The notes beneath the pieces were generated by a model, which worked only from the letters and a program-made list of their open reading frames with translations, was not told where the DNA came from and searched no databases. DNA of 48,824 nt from an uncultured Collinsella sp. (GTDB lineage Bacteria > Actinomycetota > Coriobacteriia > Coriobacteriales > Coriobacteriaceae). Positions 41,109 to 48,824 of the stretch are shown piece after piece. Both the position numbers and the translations under genes were made by a program. Every line of letters begins with the position of its first letter. The stretch's first letter is position 1. The stretch covers positions 1 to 48,824 of the forward strand of contig CABUPE010000018.1 in NCBI GenBank assembly GCA_902493515.1, given 5' to 3'.

Positions 41109-44100
41109 ATGACTCAGGGAAAGCACTTCGCTGCCGGTGGCGATCACTTCGCCGCACTGCCAAGCAAAAAGATTCACGCCCCGAAGGGGATCGCGCGTCT
41201 GACCGTCACCGCGGCGACCATGGCCGCCATGACCGGATCGAGCCTCATCTCACCGTTCGCGGCATTCGCCCAGACCGGTGACGGGGGCACGCAGCACCCC
41301 GCCGTGATGTCGCCGATCGCCGCCCACGCCGGCGCGGCATCCGGTACCGGCGCGAAATCCGCCGCACAGATCATCGCGGACCTGCAGAAGGAGGTCGACG
41401 AGGCGAAGGCGAAGGAGGACGCCGCCAAGGCATCCTACGATGAGGCCGCCGGTCCCTACAACGAGGCGGCTTCCGCCCGCGACCAGGCCAAGGCATCCTA
41501 CGATTCGGCAGTCAGCGCCGGCACGGCAGCCGACCGAGCGGCAATGGACGAGTACGCCCGTCAGGTCGCGGAGGGCAAGGACGCCGCCGATGCCGCCGGC
41601 AAGGACCTCGAGCAGGCGAAGGCAGGTCTCGCAGACGCCAAGGCCGATGCGTCCGAGAAGGACGAGGCGTACCAGTCCGCCCTCAAGGCGGCCCAGGATG
41701 CCAAGGACGCCCTCGATAAAGCCAAGGCCGATGCCGTAGGCGCCACCCCGGAGGCAATCAGTGCCGCCGAGCAGGCCGTGCGCGACGCGCAGGCTGCCGT
41801 GGACAGGGCACAGGCCGAACTCGACAACGCCAACGCGACGCTTGCCGATGCCCAGTCCAAGCTGGTTGCGGCCCAGTCTGCAAAGGATTCCGCCGATGCC
41901 GTCCTCGCCGCAGCCCAGCAGAACAAGGACGCGGCGGATGCGAAGGCCGCAGCCGCCAGCGCCGCCTACGAGAAGGCGAAAGCAGACCTCGCCGCAGCGG
42001 AGGCAGGCGCGAGCGGCCCGGAGTACGATGCGGCAAAACAGAAGGTCGCGGACGCGGAGGCAGCCCTCGCTGCCGCACAAGCGGCACAGTCCCAGTGCGA
42101 GTCCGAGCTCGAGCAGGTACAGTCCGCTGCGGCAACGGCGCAGGCCGACCTGAATGATGCCCAGGCGTCCCTCTCCGTAAAGCAGCAGGCCGCGGCCGAT
42201 GCCGAATCCGGTGTGAACGCCGCCCAGTCCGCACTCGATGCCGCGAACGCCGACCTCGATGCCGCCAAGCAGGCGAACGTCGACGCCATCTCCAAGCTGG
42301 ATGCCGCGAAGCAGGCTGTCAAGGACGCAGAGTCCGCCAAGGCAACCGCAGACGTAGAGCTCGCGAACGCCAAGGCCGCAAAGGATACCGCAGACGCCGC
42401 CGTGACCGCCGCGCAGCAGAAGGTCGACGAGGCCCAGGCGAAACTCGATTCCGCCGACGCGCAGCTCAAGCAGGGAGCCATCGGCTTCTTCCGCGCCATG
42501 GGTGCCGAAGATGCAGCCAACATCATCCTGAACGCCAAATATGCCGGAAAGACCGAAGTCGGCAACTCCAAGGACGCCACGTCTCTTGACAATATGCTCA
42601 ATGCGATCAGGTGGATGAAGTCCGTCAACGACTATCGCAAGTCGGTCGGCCTGTCCGAGCTCCATGTCACCTACAAGCTCATCGCCGGTGCGATCGCAGA
42701 TGCCAACTACAGCGACACCGTGCTCGATCATGCCCGTCAATATGATTTTGCCGAAAACCTGGCATGGAATTACGGAATCGATCCGAGTGGGCAGTGGATC
42801 GAGCAGGAGAAGGGCTTTTTCGACAAGGCAACGGAGGCCCTTTATGGAGTCACCGGTCTTGTCGGCAAGGATGCCTATGATTTCTATGCAAAGAACGGTG
42901 TCGCAATCAACCATTGGATTGCAGACAACTGCCACTGGGAGAACGGCAGTAGCGGCACCGTCGGCCATTACATGAACATCATCAATCCCGAACTCGCCGT
43001 TATGGGAATGGCAACCTGCACCAAGGGCACCATGTCCGGGCTTCAGACGCAGTGCTACACCGCAGAGATCTCCGGCTGGTCCGGCTCCGGTTGGAACACG
43101 AACCCCATCTCCGTCGACGAGTACGAGCAAAAGCTGACCTCCTATATCAACGGCCTCAAGAACGCCAAGAGCGCACTCGACGTAGCCAAGGCCGATCTCG
43201 CATCCAAGCAGCAGGCAGCCGCCGGCGCCGCCGCAACCGTCCAGCAGAAGCAGGACGCAGCGGATTTCGCACAGGCAGACGTCGATGCCGCGAAGCAGGA
43301 CGTCACCGATGCCCAGCGTGCCGTCGATGCCGCCAAGGCTGATGTCGCCGCCAAGCAGCAGGGCGTCACCGATGCCCAGACCGAGCTTGATGCGGCGAAA
43401 TCGGACCTCGATGCCGCCAACGCGGCAGTCGATACGGCAAAGTCGACCGTCCAGCAGAAGCAGGTCGCCTTTGATGCCGCCAATGCGGTCGTAACGGCCG
43501 CGCAGACCAAGCTGGATTCCGCCAAGGCGGACACCGAGGCCAAGCAGCAGGACGTCATGGATGCGAACGCCGATCTCGCGAAGTTCTTCCAGGACGTCGC
43601 CGACGCCAAGAAGGCGCTCGATACAGCAAAGAGCGTCCATGACGCGGCGGCAGCCGATCAGGTCGAGAAGGCGACCGTCCTCGCCGCCGCCGAGCAAAAG
43701 GCGGACGCCACCGCACGCGCCCTCGCGGATGCCCAGCGTGCCGTCGATGCCGCCAAGGCCGACACCGGCGTTGCCGCCGACAGGCTTACCGGCTCCCAGA
43801 CCGATCTCGAGGACGCACAGTCGAACCTCGACATCCTCACCGGCCTTGCCGCGAAGCTCGCAGAGGCACAGCAGCGCGAGCAGGATGCAGTAAAGGCCGT
43901 CAATGACACCAAGGCCGCCCTCGATGCCGCGAAGGCGGATACCATCGCCGCCGAGTCCCTGGTCTCCGCCGCCGAGCAGGCGAAGGCGCAGGCAGACGCC
44001 AAGCTGTCGAAGCTGAACTCCATCGACGCCGGCGCGGCGATCGCTTCCGGCCATGACGCGAACGCGGATGACGCCCTCAACGCGCTTTTCGCCGCAGCAG

Positions 44101-44465
44101 TCGAGGCACGTGCCAAGGTCGCGCCCGCCAAGGCCATCTTGGACGAGAAGCAGGCCGCGGTGGACGAGCTTCAGCCCGGCTACGATGCGGCACTCGCCGC
44201 CTACGAGTCGGCGAAGTCCGACCGCATCGCAGCGGAGCAGAAGCTTTCCGATGAGATTGCACGACAGGAGGCAGAGGAGGCGGCAAAGCAGCAGGCGGCA
44301 TACACCCCGAAGCACCTCGCCGGCACGGATACCGCCCAGCCCGGCAACCTCGCCCAGACCGGTGACCGCGCGGGACTCATCGGCGAGACGTTCGTCATCG
44401 GCGGTACCGTCCTCGTGGCAGCCGGCGTCTTCCTCGACCGGAAGAAGCGCCGCGGGCAGATGTAA
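41109..44465 (+). CDS. Large cell-wall-anchored CAP-domain coiled-coil surface protein
   Basis: An 1118-aa secreted protein. A long signal peptide (about 1-55) ends near SPFAAFA. An Ala-rich coiled coil (about 90-460, DAAKADL-type heptads) follows, then a CAP/SCP-like domain (about 485-675, with VNDYRKSVGL, AENLAWNYG and VGHYMNIINPELAVMGMATC). A second coiled coil spans 690-1075. The end has LAQTG (1081-1085), a membrane helix and KKRRGQM: an LAXTG sortase signal, as used by class E sortases. Probable adhesin on a mobile element. The ribosome site AAGGAA is far (about 12 bases). Confidence 0.85.
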   Translation: MTQGKHFAAGGDHFAALPSKKIHAPKGIARLTVTAATMAAMTGSSLISPFAAFAQTGDGGTQHPAVMSPIAAHAGAASGTGAKSAAQIIADLQKEVDEAKAKEDAAKASYDEAAGPYNEAASARDQAKASYDSAVSAGTAADRAAMDEYARQVAEGKDAADAAGKDLEQAKAGLADAKADASEKDEAYQSALKAAQDAKDALDKAKADAVGATPEAISAAEQAVRDAQAAVDRAQAELDNANATLADAQSKLVAAQSAKDSADAVLAAAQQNKDAADAKAAAASAAYEKAKADLAAAEAGASGPEYDAAKQKVADAEAALAAAQAAQSQCESELEQVQSAAATAQADLNDAQASLSVKQQAAADAESGVNAAQSALDAANADLDAAKQANVDAISKLDAAKQAVKDAESAKATADVELANAKAAKDTADAAVTAAQQKVDEAQAKLDSADAQLKQGAIGFFRAMGAEDAANIILNAKYAGKTEVGNSKDATSLDNMLNAIRWMKSVNDYRKSVGLSELHVTYKLIAGAIADANYSDTVLDHARQYDFAENLAWNYGIDPSGQWIEQEKGFFDKATEALYGVTGLVGKDAYDFYAKNGVAINHWIADNCHWENGSSGTVGHYMNIINPELAVMGMATCTKGTMSGLQTQCYTAEISGWSGSGWNTNPISVDEYEQKLTSYINGLKNAKSALDVAKADLASKQQAAAGAAATVQQKQDAADFAQADVDAAKQDVTDAQRAVDAAKADVAAKQQGVTDAQTELDAAKSDLDAANAAVDTAKSTVQQKQVAFDAANAVVTAAQTKLDSAKADTEAKQQDVMDANADLAKFFQDVADAKKALDTAKSVHDAAAADQVEKATVLAAAEQKADATARALADAQRAVDAAKADTGVAADRLTGSQTDLEDAQSNLDILTGLAAKLAEAQQREQDAVKAVNDTKAALDAAKADTIAAESLVSAAEQAKAQADAKLSKLNSIDAGAAIASGHDANADDALNALFAAAVEARAKVAPAKAILDEKQAAVDELQPGYDAALAAYESAKSDRIAAEQKLSDEIARQEAEEAAKQQAAYTPKHLAGTDTAQPGNLAQTGDRAGLIGETFVIGGTVLVAAGVFLDRKKRRGQM

Positions 44466-44472
44466 AAGCGAG

Positions 44473-44512
44473 CCGGGCGTTGGATATCGGCTGGTGTCCA
44501 ACGCCCGGTTTC
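44473..44512 (+). terminator. Terminator after the surface protein
   Basis: CCGGGCGTTGGA and TCCAACGCCCGG form a perfect 12-bp stem followed by TTTC. It lies right before the ribosome site of the lipoprotein gene. Confidence 0.75.
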
Positions 44513-44530
44513 ATGGGAAGGGAGATCGGT

Positions 44531-45184
44531 GTGAGAACAAAGGCTATTATCGTTGCGCTTCTGGTGTGCCTTTCGGCACCTCAACTCGGATGTGCCAGCG
44601 TTGCAAAGCAAGGAAGTGGCTCTACGGAAAGGGCCGCCACAGCGGTAAAGAATAAAGACAAAAAGAAGCCAAGCGAAGAAAAGGCGACGCAAACCTCTGG
44701 AACCAAGACCGAGGAGAAGAAAGAATCCGACGACAAGGACCAGAAGTCCGATGACTCCAAGAAGGAGGACAACAAAGCTTCCGACTCGTCGAAGTCTGAC
44801 AGCAAGGGAAACTCCTCCGACTCCAAGCAGAATTCCAGCAATTCGCAGAGTTCCGGCAGCAACAATTCCTCTTCCAACGGCGGTAGCCAGAAGAAGTGGG
44901 TTGCCGAGCAGGGACACTGGGAGACAGATTACAGCCAGGTCTGGGTGCCGAATGTAGTGTATACGCGCCATCCTCGTTTCTGGGTCAACCATGGTGGTAC
45001 TATGGTAGGACCCTTCGATTCCGAAGATGCCGCCTATTCATGGGCTCATAATGATATGGACAACGGCGGCATCGGAGGATCTGTCGTAAACGATTCGTAT
45101 ACCACCTCTGAGGACCAGGGTCATTATGAACAGCAGGCTACGGGACAGCATTGGGTTGTCGACGTCGCCGGTCACTGGGAGTAA
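44531..45184 (+). CDS. Putative lipoprotein with Lys/Ser-rich stalk and aromatic C-terminal domain
   Basis: A 217-aa protein beginning at GTG 44531, seven bases after GGGAG. Residues 1-20 form a signal peptide (VRTKAIIVALLVCLSAPQLGC) with an atypical lipobox QLGC. A highly charged Lys/Glu/Asp then Ser/Asn-rich stalk (about 30-125) follows. The last 85 residues carry a repeated Trp motif (EQGHWETDYSQVWVPN and VVDVAGHWE) resembling short WxxxxGHWE repeats. No family recognised. It follows the surface protein and may work with it at the envelope. Confidence 0.7.
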   Translation: MRTKAIIVALLVCLSAPQLGCASVAKQGSGSTERAATAVKNKDKKKPSEEKATQTSGTKTEEKKESDDKDQKSDDSKKEDNKASDSSKSDSKGNSSDSKQNSSNSQSSGSNNSSSNGGSQKKWVAEQGHWETDYSQVWVPNVVYTRHPRFWVNHGGTMVGPFDSEDAAYSWAHNDMDNGGIGGSVVNDSYTTSEDQGHYEQQATGQHWVVDVAGHWE

Positions 45185-45235
45185 TGTACATTTGTTCCCC
45201 TTCTCTTACGTTCGGTGAATAAATATTTATTTGCG

Positions 45236-45261
45236 GGCGGCCGGTTTCGGCCGCCTTTTTT
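45236..45261 (+). terminator. Terminator after the lipoprotein
   Basis: GGCGGCCG-GTTT-CGGCCGCC followed by six T. A clear intrinsic terminator about 50 bases after the stop. Confidence 0.92.
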
Positions 45262-45287
45262 AGACGCCCAGTCTGGGAGCAAACGAT

Positions 45288-45870
45288 AGGAAAGCAATCA
45301 AACGAGAGGCCGTTCCAAAAGAATCCGGCGGTGCCAGATGCTTCGGGCAAAACCTTCCGCAAATCGGTAAGGTCTTCCATCAACTTGCTCCAGCCCTCGC
45401 CCGGAGTCCGCTGCGCGGTAATGCAAAAACTCGGCATCCCTCGCATTCGCAGTACCGCTCCGCTCTCGCTACAGCGAATTTCTAACACTCAGCATCCTTC
45501 GCGTTAAAAATTCGCTTCCGCTCACGGTCTCCGCTGACACTACGACACCGCGAAGCCTTTCGCTCGAAACGAGGCCTCTCGTTTCGTGTCTACGCTACGC
45601 TCCGCCCAATCACCGTTCCGGAGATTGCAAGATTGGTGTTGGGCTAGATAAATGGGGCCATACTCGCCCCCTTTATCTGCCAACACATCTTGTTTATCAC
45701 CTCTCACGGCGATAAAGTTAGAAATGAAGTTCGCCTTCATTTCTAAGGGAAGCGACGGCGTCACTTCAAAAAAACGGCGCGACGTCAGTCGCTCCTAAAA
45801 AGGAAAGCAATCTCATATCGGTTTTTGAATCGGTGGCCTCACCGATTCGCTCTGCTTTCCTGGGGGGCAT
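45288..45870. other. Hairpin-rich non-coding region upstream of mobC, candidate oriT
   Basis: No credible gene. Inverted repeats: GCGAATTT/AAATTCGC (45474-45515); CGAAACGAG-GCCT-CTCGTTTCG (45565-45586); TTAGAAATGAAG-TTCGC-CTTCATTTCTAA (45718-45746); and GAATCGGTG-GCCT-CACCGATTC (45827-45848) nested in GGAAAGCA/TGCTTTCC (45802-45860). AGGAAAGCAATC is repeated directly at 45288 and 45801. Transfer origins normally lie just upstream of mobC and relaxase genes. The exact nic site is not identified. Confidence 0.5.
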
Positions 45871-46449
45871 ATGAGTTGCAAGCGTCCACACACCGTTAAG
45901 GCGACACTCACTTCTGAAGAATATGAAACGCTTTCCGCTCTGGCGGAAAAGGCGGGCATGACTAAAGCCGAACTCATTCGCTATGCATTGGTTCATCGGA
46001 GTGATGACCTAGTCATTTCCAAAAATGATGACGGTGGCCGCAGCAAAAAGCTGCAACCCGTTTCAGGTGATTCGGACGAAAAGCGCTCGAAGGTCATTTA
46101 CGTTAAGGTCACCGATGGCGAGCACGAGGCGATCCGCAAACGGGCGGATATACTCGGTGCGACCGTCAGTGCGTATGCCCGCCGCGTGATGCTTGCCGGT
46201 AAAATCGAGAAGATCGATTTCGATAAAAGCCAAGTCGCGAAAATCTATCACGAGCTGTATCGCGAGGGAACGAACCTCAATCAGCTGATGTATTTTGTGA
46301 ACGCCCAAGGGCTTCCCGCGTACAACGAGAAAGCTGTTTTTCGTACGCTTGAAAAGGTTTACCAGAACGCCCGCAAAGTCACTCTCTTCATAAGAGAGCT
46401 CGAGCGGCGCTATTTCACCGACGGCGGTGATCTCAATGACCGTTATTAA
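45871..46449 (+). CDS. mobC: MobC-like relaxosome accessory protein
   Basis: A 192-aa protein. Residues 8-45 are a ribbon-helix-helix-like segment (VKATLTSEEYETLSALAEKAG). A second similar one lies at 73-110 (IYVKVTDGEHEAIRKRADILG). The C-terminal MobC motif REGTNLNQLMYFVN matches the family pattern G-N-NQ. It binds oriT and helps the relaxase nick. The ribosome site GGGGGG is close to the ATG. The relaxase start overlaps its 3' end by 14 bases. Confidence 0.85.
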   Translation: MSCKRPHTVKATLTSEEYETLSALAEKAGMTKAELIRYALVHRSDDLVISKNDDGGRSKKLQPVSGDSDEKRSKVIYVKVTDGEHEAIRKRADILGATVSAYARRVMLAGKIEKIDFDKSQVAKIYHELYREGTNLNQLMYFVNAQGLPAYNEKAVFRTLEKVYQNARKVTLFIRELERRYFTDGGDLNDRY

Positions 46450-47635
46450 GCAGAAAGGTATTTCATCCGAACGCTACGCGAAGAACGTGCGCAAGTACAT
46501 CAACGGAAAGCGTGCTTTGGCCCGCGGCGGCTGGAACCTCGCGAACGGAAAGTACTGGTTTTCCGAGATGGCTATGACGCGGAAGATGTTTCATCACGAC
46601 AGGCCCGCGCGTGCCGGCGCGAAGAACATAACGATGCTTCATCAGATTCTCGCGTTTCTGCCCGAGGAGTGCAGCTGCAACGGAGGCAAGATGACCCCAG
46701 ATGCGTGTATGGCCTACGCGGAGCAATGGCTTGCGAAGCACTATCCGCATCAACAAGTGATTGTCGCGTTGCATGAGGAAAGTGATAAGGCGGGAAAACG
46801 CTACGCAGTGCACATGGCGATTAACCGTACCGATTTGTTAACCGGCAAACGTTGTGAGACGGGTGGGCGACGCGGAAAGTACGAACGCGCTGCGTGGGTC
46901 CGCGAAATGGACGAGGCTTGGAATCTTACTCAACTTGAAAAGGGAAAGAAAAATTCGAAGATTCGTGATCGCCAGCCGCGCGACACAGAAAAGGAGATTA
47001 TCGGTCGCGGTGAGTACAGTTATAAAAACAATCTGCGCGAGCTGATCCATCTTGCAATCAATGAAGGTCACCAAAAGAATATGGAGCAGTTCAAAAAACT
47101 ACTTGCCTCATGGGGCGTAGACATTTTCATCAAGAACAATCGAGTCTATGCGACAGATCTCGATATCAAGGAGGCCGGCAATCCGAAGTGCACTTTCAAT
47201 CTGACTCGACTCGACGGACGTTTCGCGGTCAAACAACTTGAAGCGGCGTTCGAAAAGAACATGTTGGAAGCCGAGCGAGCGTTGCCGTACGAGAAGCGCT
47301 GTGAGATTTACATTCAACGTCTTAAGAAGGCGTACTCGGCGTGGGTCGAACAAGCGAAGGCGAGCAAGGGCGTCGCCTACAATTCATTCCCCAAATTCAT
47401 CGCACCGAAGTGCGATGAGGACCTGCTCGAAGATCCGGCGGTTCGCGATGAGCTTCTTGCGCGTCGCGGTTACGCAAGGGAGATTCGCAACCGCTATGCC
47501 GGCGCCGTTCCCGATGCCGGCGATGATCGCGTTCGCGCCGCAGGTCGAGCCCATGGTGGTAACGTTGACATCTCGCCGCAGGTCGATCGCGCGGTCGACC
47601 GAGGCGATTACGCTCGCGGAGACACGCATCGCTAG
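46436..47635 (+). CDS. Relaxase/mobilization nuclease
   Basis: A 399-aa MOBP-type relaxase with domain order of Pfam Relaxase. The N-terminal part includes ERYAKNVRKYINGK. The metal-binding histidine region appears as IVALHEESDKAGKRYAVHMAINRTDLLTGKR, where VHMAIN stands for the usual HxHxxxN. The C-terminus is charged and probably disordered. It nicks oriT and pilots single-stranded DNA during conjugative mobilization. ATG 46436 overlaps mobC. No type IV secretion genes are in the window, so it would need a helper. Confidence 0.85.
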   Translation: MTVIKQKGISSERYAKNVRKYINGKRALARGGWNLANGKYWFSEMAMTRKMFHHDRPARAGAKNITMLHQILAFLPEECSCNGGKMTPDACMAYAEQWLAKHYPHQQVIVALHEESDKAGKRYAVHMAINRTDLLTGKRCETGGRRGKYERAAWVREMDEAWNLTQLEKGKKNSKIRDRQPRDTEKEIIGRGEYSYKNNLRELIHLAINEGHQKNMEQFKKLLASWGVDIFIKNNRVYATDLDIKEAGNPKCTFNLTRLDGRFAVKQLEAAFEKNMLEAERALPYEKRCEIYIQRLKKAYSAWVEQAKASKGVAYNSFPKFIAPKCDEDLLEDPAVRDELLARRGYAREIRNRYAGAVPDAGDDRVRAAGRAHGGNVDISPQVDRAVDRGDYARGDTHR

Positions 47636-47812
47636 TTTTGGAAAGCCTATCGTCGGTGCCCTAGCGCACTGCCATCCAGTGCCGATTCTGCCATACTCGC
47701 AATTCGGCAAGGATGAGGAGTATGAATTAATCGGGGCTTATAGGACAACACCAAAACCGGCATCGACGGCTCCATGGATGATTCGGATTCCAAATAGGCC
47801 CTGTTAGTTGAG

Positions 47813-48259
47813 CTACTTCTTTGCCGGTGTCGTATACGAAACCGCTATACCCGCGGCAATTGCCATGAGACAGCTCACGATGAATCCGAACTCATACTTC
47901 AAAACGTTTGTTGCGGTCAGGGCGATAATCAACACAGTCGCAATTTGCAGAATTATCATTATTACGAAGAGATTGATTCCTTGTTTGGCCGAAGTCGCTG
48001 AGTGAGTTTGGCTTTGTTGATTCAGGTTGTAGCTGACAACAAAAGCGATCAGTTCGCTTGATACGGGGCCGACTACATAGAAAAAGATTGCGTCAATGAA
48101 GCCTATAGTGTTGTAAGTGTTGTAAGTTGTTTCGCCGGAAAAAACAGCGTATAAAGCATATCCAAATCTTGGCTGATTCATGTATGAGTAGGAGAAGACC
48201 AAGAGCGTCAATATTGCTACTACCAGAAGTGCATTCAGGATAAATCGTTTGCTTTTCAT
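47813..48259 (-). CDS. Small polytopic membrane protein, unknown
   Basis: A 148-aa protein with about four hydrophobic segments: residues 7-25, 52-75, 95-115 and 120-140. The family is not recognised. GGAAGGAG lies about eight bases before ATG 48259. AT-rich compared with the chromosome part. It is convergent with the relaxase. Could be an immunity, exclusion or entry-related protein, but there is no direct evidence. The stretch 47636-47812 holds nothing recognisable. Confidence 0.65.
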   Translation of the reverse strand: MKSKRFILNALLVVAILTLLVFSYSYMNQPRFGYALYAVFSGETTYNTYNTIGFIDAIFFYVVGPVSSELIAFVVSYNLNQQSQTHSATSAKQGINLFVIMIILQIATVLIIALTATNVLKYEFGFIVSCLMAIAAGIAVSYTTPAKK

Positions 48260-48353
48260 CGATCACTCCTTCCGGGTGACTCTTATATGTAATTCTACAA
48301 CAGCCATTATTTTCAAAGAATATGACTGTCCTAAATAACGTGCACTTTCGCTG

Positions 48354-48383
48354 GAGGGTCGCCGTTTGGCGGCCCTCTTTTTT
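48354..48383 (+). terminator. Terminator upstream of the small peptide gene
   Basis: GAGGGTCGCC-GTTT-GGCGGCCCTC (one G-T pair) followed by six T, bracketed by GTGCA and TGCAC. It isolates the following gene from plus-strand readthrough. Confidence 0.85.
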
Positions 48384-48450
48384 GCACAGGCGCGGTGGGA
48401 TGGTAATATCGGGCGGGAGTCAGCCGCTCTGATAGAATCGTCCTTGCTGT

Positions 48451-48688
48451 CGGCAGCCCTCGTGCCGGGCAGAGCCCTCCATTTGATGGGAGGTGATGCC
48501 CATGACCGATTTCACCGAGCTCGTGAAGCTCCTGACCGCTATGGTCTCGCTCCTCACGGCCCTTGTCGGCCTTTCCAAGGCACTCAAGCAGGGCTCGAAG
48601 CCCAAAAAGAAAGGTCACCGTCGCTAAGACGATGACCCAACTTCATTAAGCAACGGCTCTGCCCAGCTCTCTACAACTTGGGCTGCCG
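48451..48688. other. Nested inverted repeats enclosing the 41-aa gene
   Basis: Before the gene are CGGCAGCCC (48451-48459) and GGGCAGAGCC (48467-48476). After it are the exact complements GGCTCTGCCC (48655-48664) and GGGCTGCCG (48680-48688) in the nested order that lets an mRNA's ends pair. This resembles the 5'-3' fold-back of type I toxin mRNAs. Confidence 0.7.
48502..48627 (+). CDS. 41-aa amphipathic/hydrophobic peptide, candidate type I toxin
   Basis: A short N-terminus is followed by one Leu/Val/Ala-rich helix (LVKLLTAMVSLLTALVGLS, residues 7-25) and a strongly basic tail (KPKKKGHRR). The ribosome site GGGAGGTGAT is near-perfect. An extended -10 TGA-TAGAAT lies at 48430-48438. Layout and charge pattern resemble Fst/TxpA-type or holin-like toxin peptides, without recognisable sequence identity. 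A phage-type or structural small peptide is the alternative. Confidence 0.6.
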   Translation: MTDFTELVKLLTAMVSLLTALVGLSKALKQGSKPKKKGHRR

Positions 48689-48824
48689 TCGGCACCATTT
48701 TACCCTCCTGACGAGGAATTCGTCCATATTTCAAAAATCAAATCCTGTTCGCGCGTGGGCGTAAACTTTCCTTGATTCTCATTTTCATTGCAACAGCCTC
48801 AGGACTCAGCGCAACGCGTTGCGC
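48628..48824. other. Right end of the window, no confident gene
   Basis: Apart from the inverted-repeat arms there is a 24-codon minus-strand frame (48624-48698) with GGAGGG before its ATG, possibly only a fragment or part of an antisense RNA. The window ends on the perfect 16-bp palindrome GCGCAACGCGTTGCGC (48809-48824). Confidence 0.4.

Noticed and set aside
41250..44501. 1083-codon open frame on the minus strand opposite the CAP-domain surface protein
   Set aside because: It results from the Ala-rich repeated GCC/GAC codons of the real gene. It shows repetitive Gly/Leu/Arg content, no ribosome site and no domain.
45138..45488. 116-codon minus-strand frame
   Set aside because: It overlaps the lipoprotein end and runs through its terminator on the other strand. 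No ribosome site and no family.
47384..47710. 108-codon minus-strand frame at the relaxase 3' end
   Set aside because: Antisense to the relaxase, with no ribosome site and no motif.
48624..48698. 24-codon minus-strand frame with GGAGGG before its ATG, slightly like the start of RimP
   Set aside because: Too short to assign and it lies within the inverted-repeat arms. Kept only as a possible part of an antisense RNA or a gene remnant.

Overview
The window looks like chromosome from a Coriobacteriia actinobacterium, most probably Collinsella or a close relative. It is GC-rich. It carries a dnaK-grpE-dnaJ-hspR operon of the actinobacterial type, nickel-hydrogenase maturation genes, a nadA-nadB-nadC-niaR operon, a mannose-family PTS and many GltD/ferredoxin-type redox proteins. 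The genus is inferred from gene content and protein character, not from a database match.

Layout. Positions 1-7146 are mainly a minus-strand cluster: an 82-aa protein, nikR, hypF, hypC, hypD, hypE and a HAD phosphatase (nickel sensing plus assembly of the NiFe(CN)2CO cofactor). trxA and a divergent UDG-like gene follow, then a GHKL histidine kinase broken by a one-base frameshift and its LytTR response regulator. Positions 10671-14623 hold the NAD synthesis operon behind a perfect 19-bp-arm operator, and a small ferredoxin gene follows. Positions 15570-20005 are the heat-shock operon. Next come an aconitase-family hydratase, a repeat-rich island around an orphan membrane-anchored gene, and clpB, which shares a 27-bp upstream element with dnaK. 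Positions 27749-35677 hold a DUF4143 ATPase behind a large palindrome, an acidic single-pass membrane protein, and a TetR/multi-TM pair divergent from a 924-aa iron-sulfur flavoprotein with two TetR-like operators between them. hypA (TTG start), the mannose-type PTS (IIAB, IIC, IID) and a DUF956 protein complete the core part.

From tRNA-Arg(CCT) at 40213 to the right end the content changes: an iteron-like array, an XRE repressor with its own operator, a giant CAP-domain coiled-coil protein with an LAQTG sortase signal, a lipoprotein, a hairpin-rich candidate oriT, mobC, a relaxase and a small hydrophobic peptide gene enclosed by nested inverted repeats. This reads as an integrated mobilizable element. 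No integrase or replication gene is visible and the right boundary is not seen.

The least conventional signal is in the intergenic DNA. One palindrome family occurs at three distant loci (205-374, 15272-15441, 39939-40109), each time as exactly three hairpins of about 46 bp repeating every 62 bp. A second, unrelated palindrome repeats every 80-81 bp around 22895-24446. Other notable signals are a five-copy 9-bp-period array (23929-23969), a five-copy dyad array on a 21-22 bp grid next to the tRNA (40418-40583), and the candidate type I toxin locus at 48451-48688.
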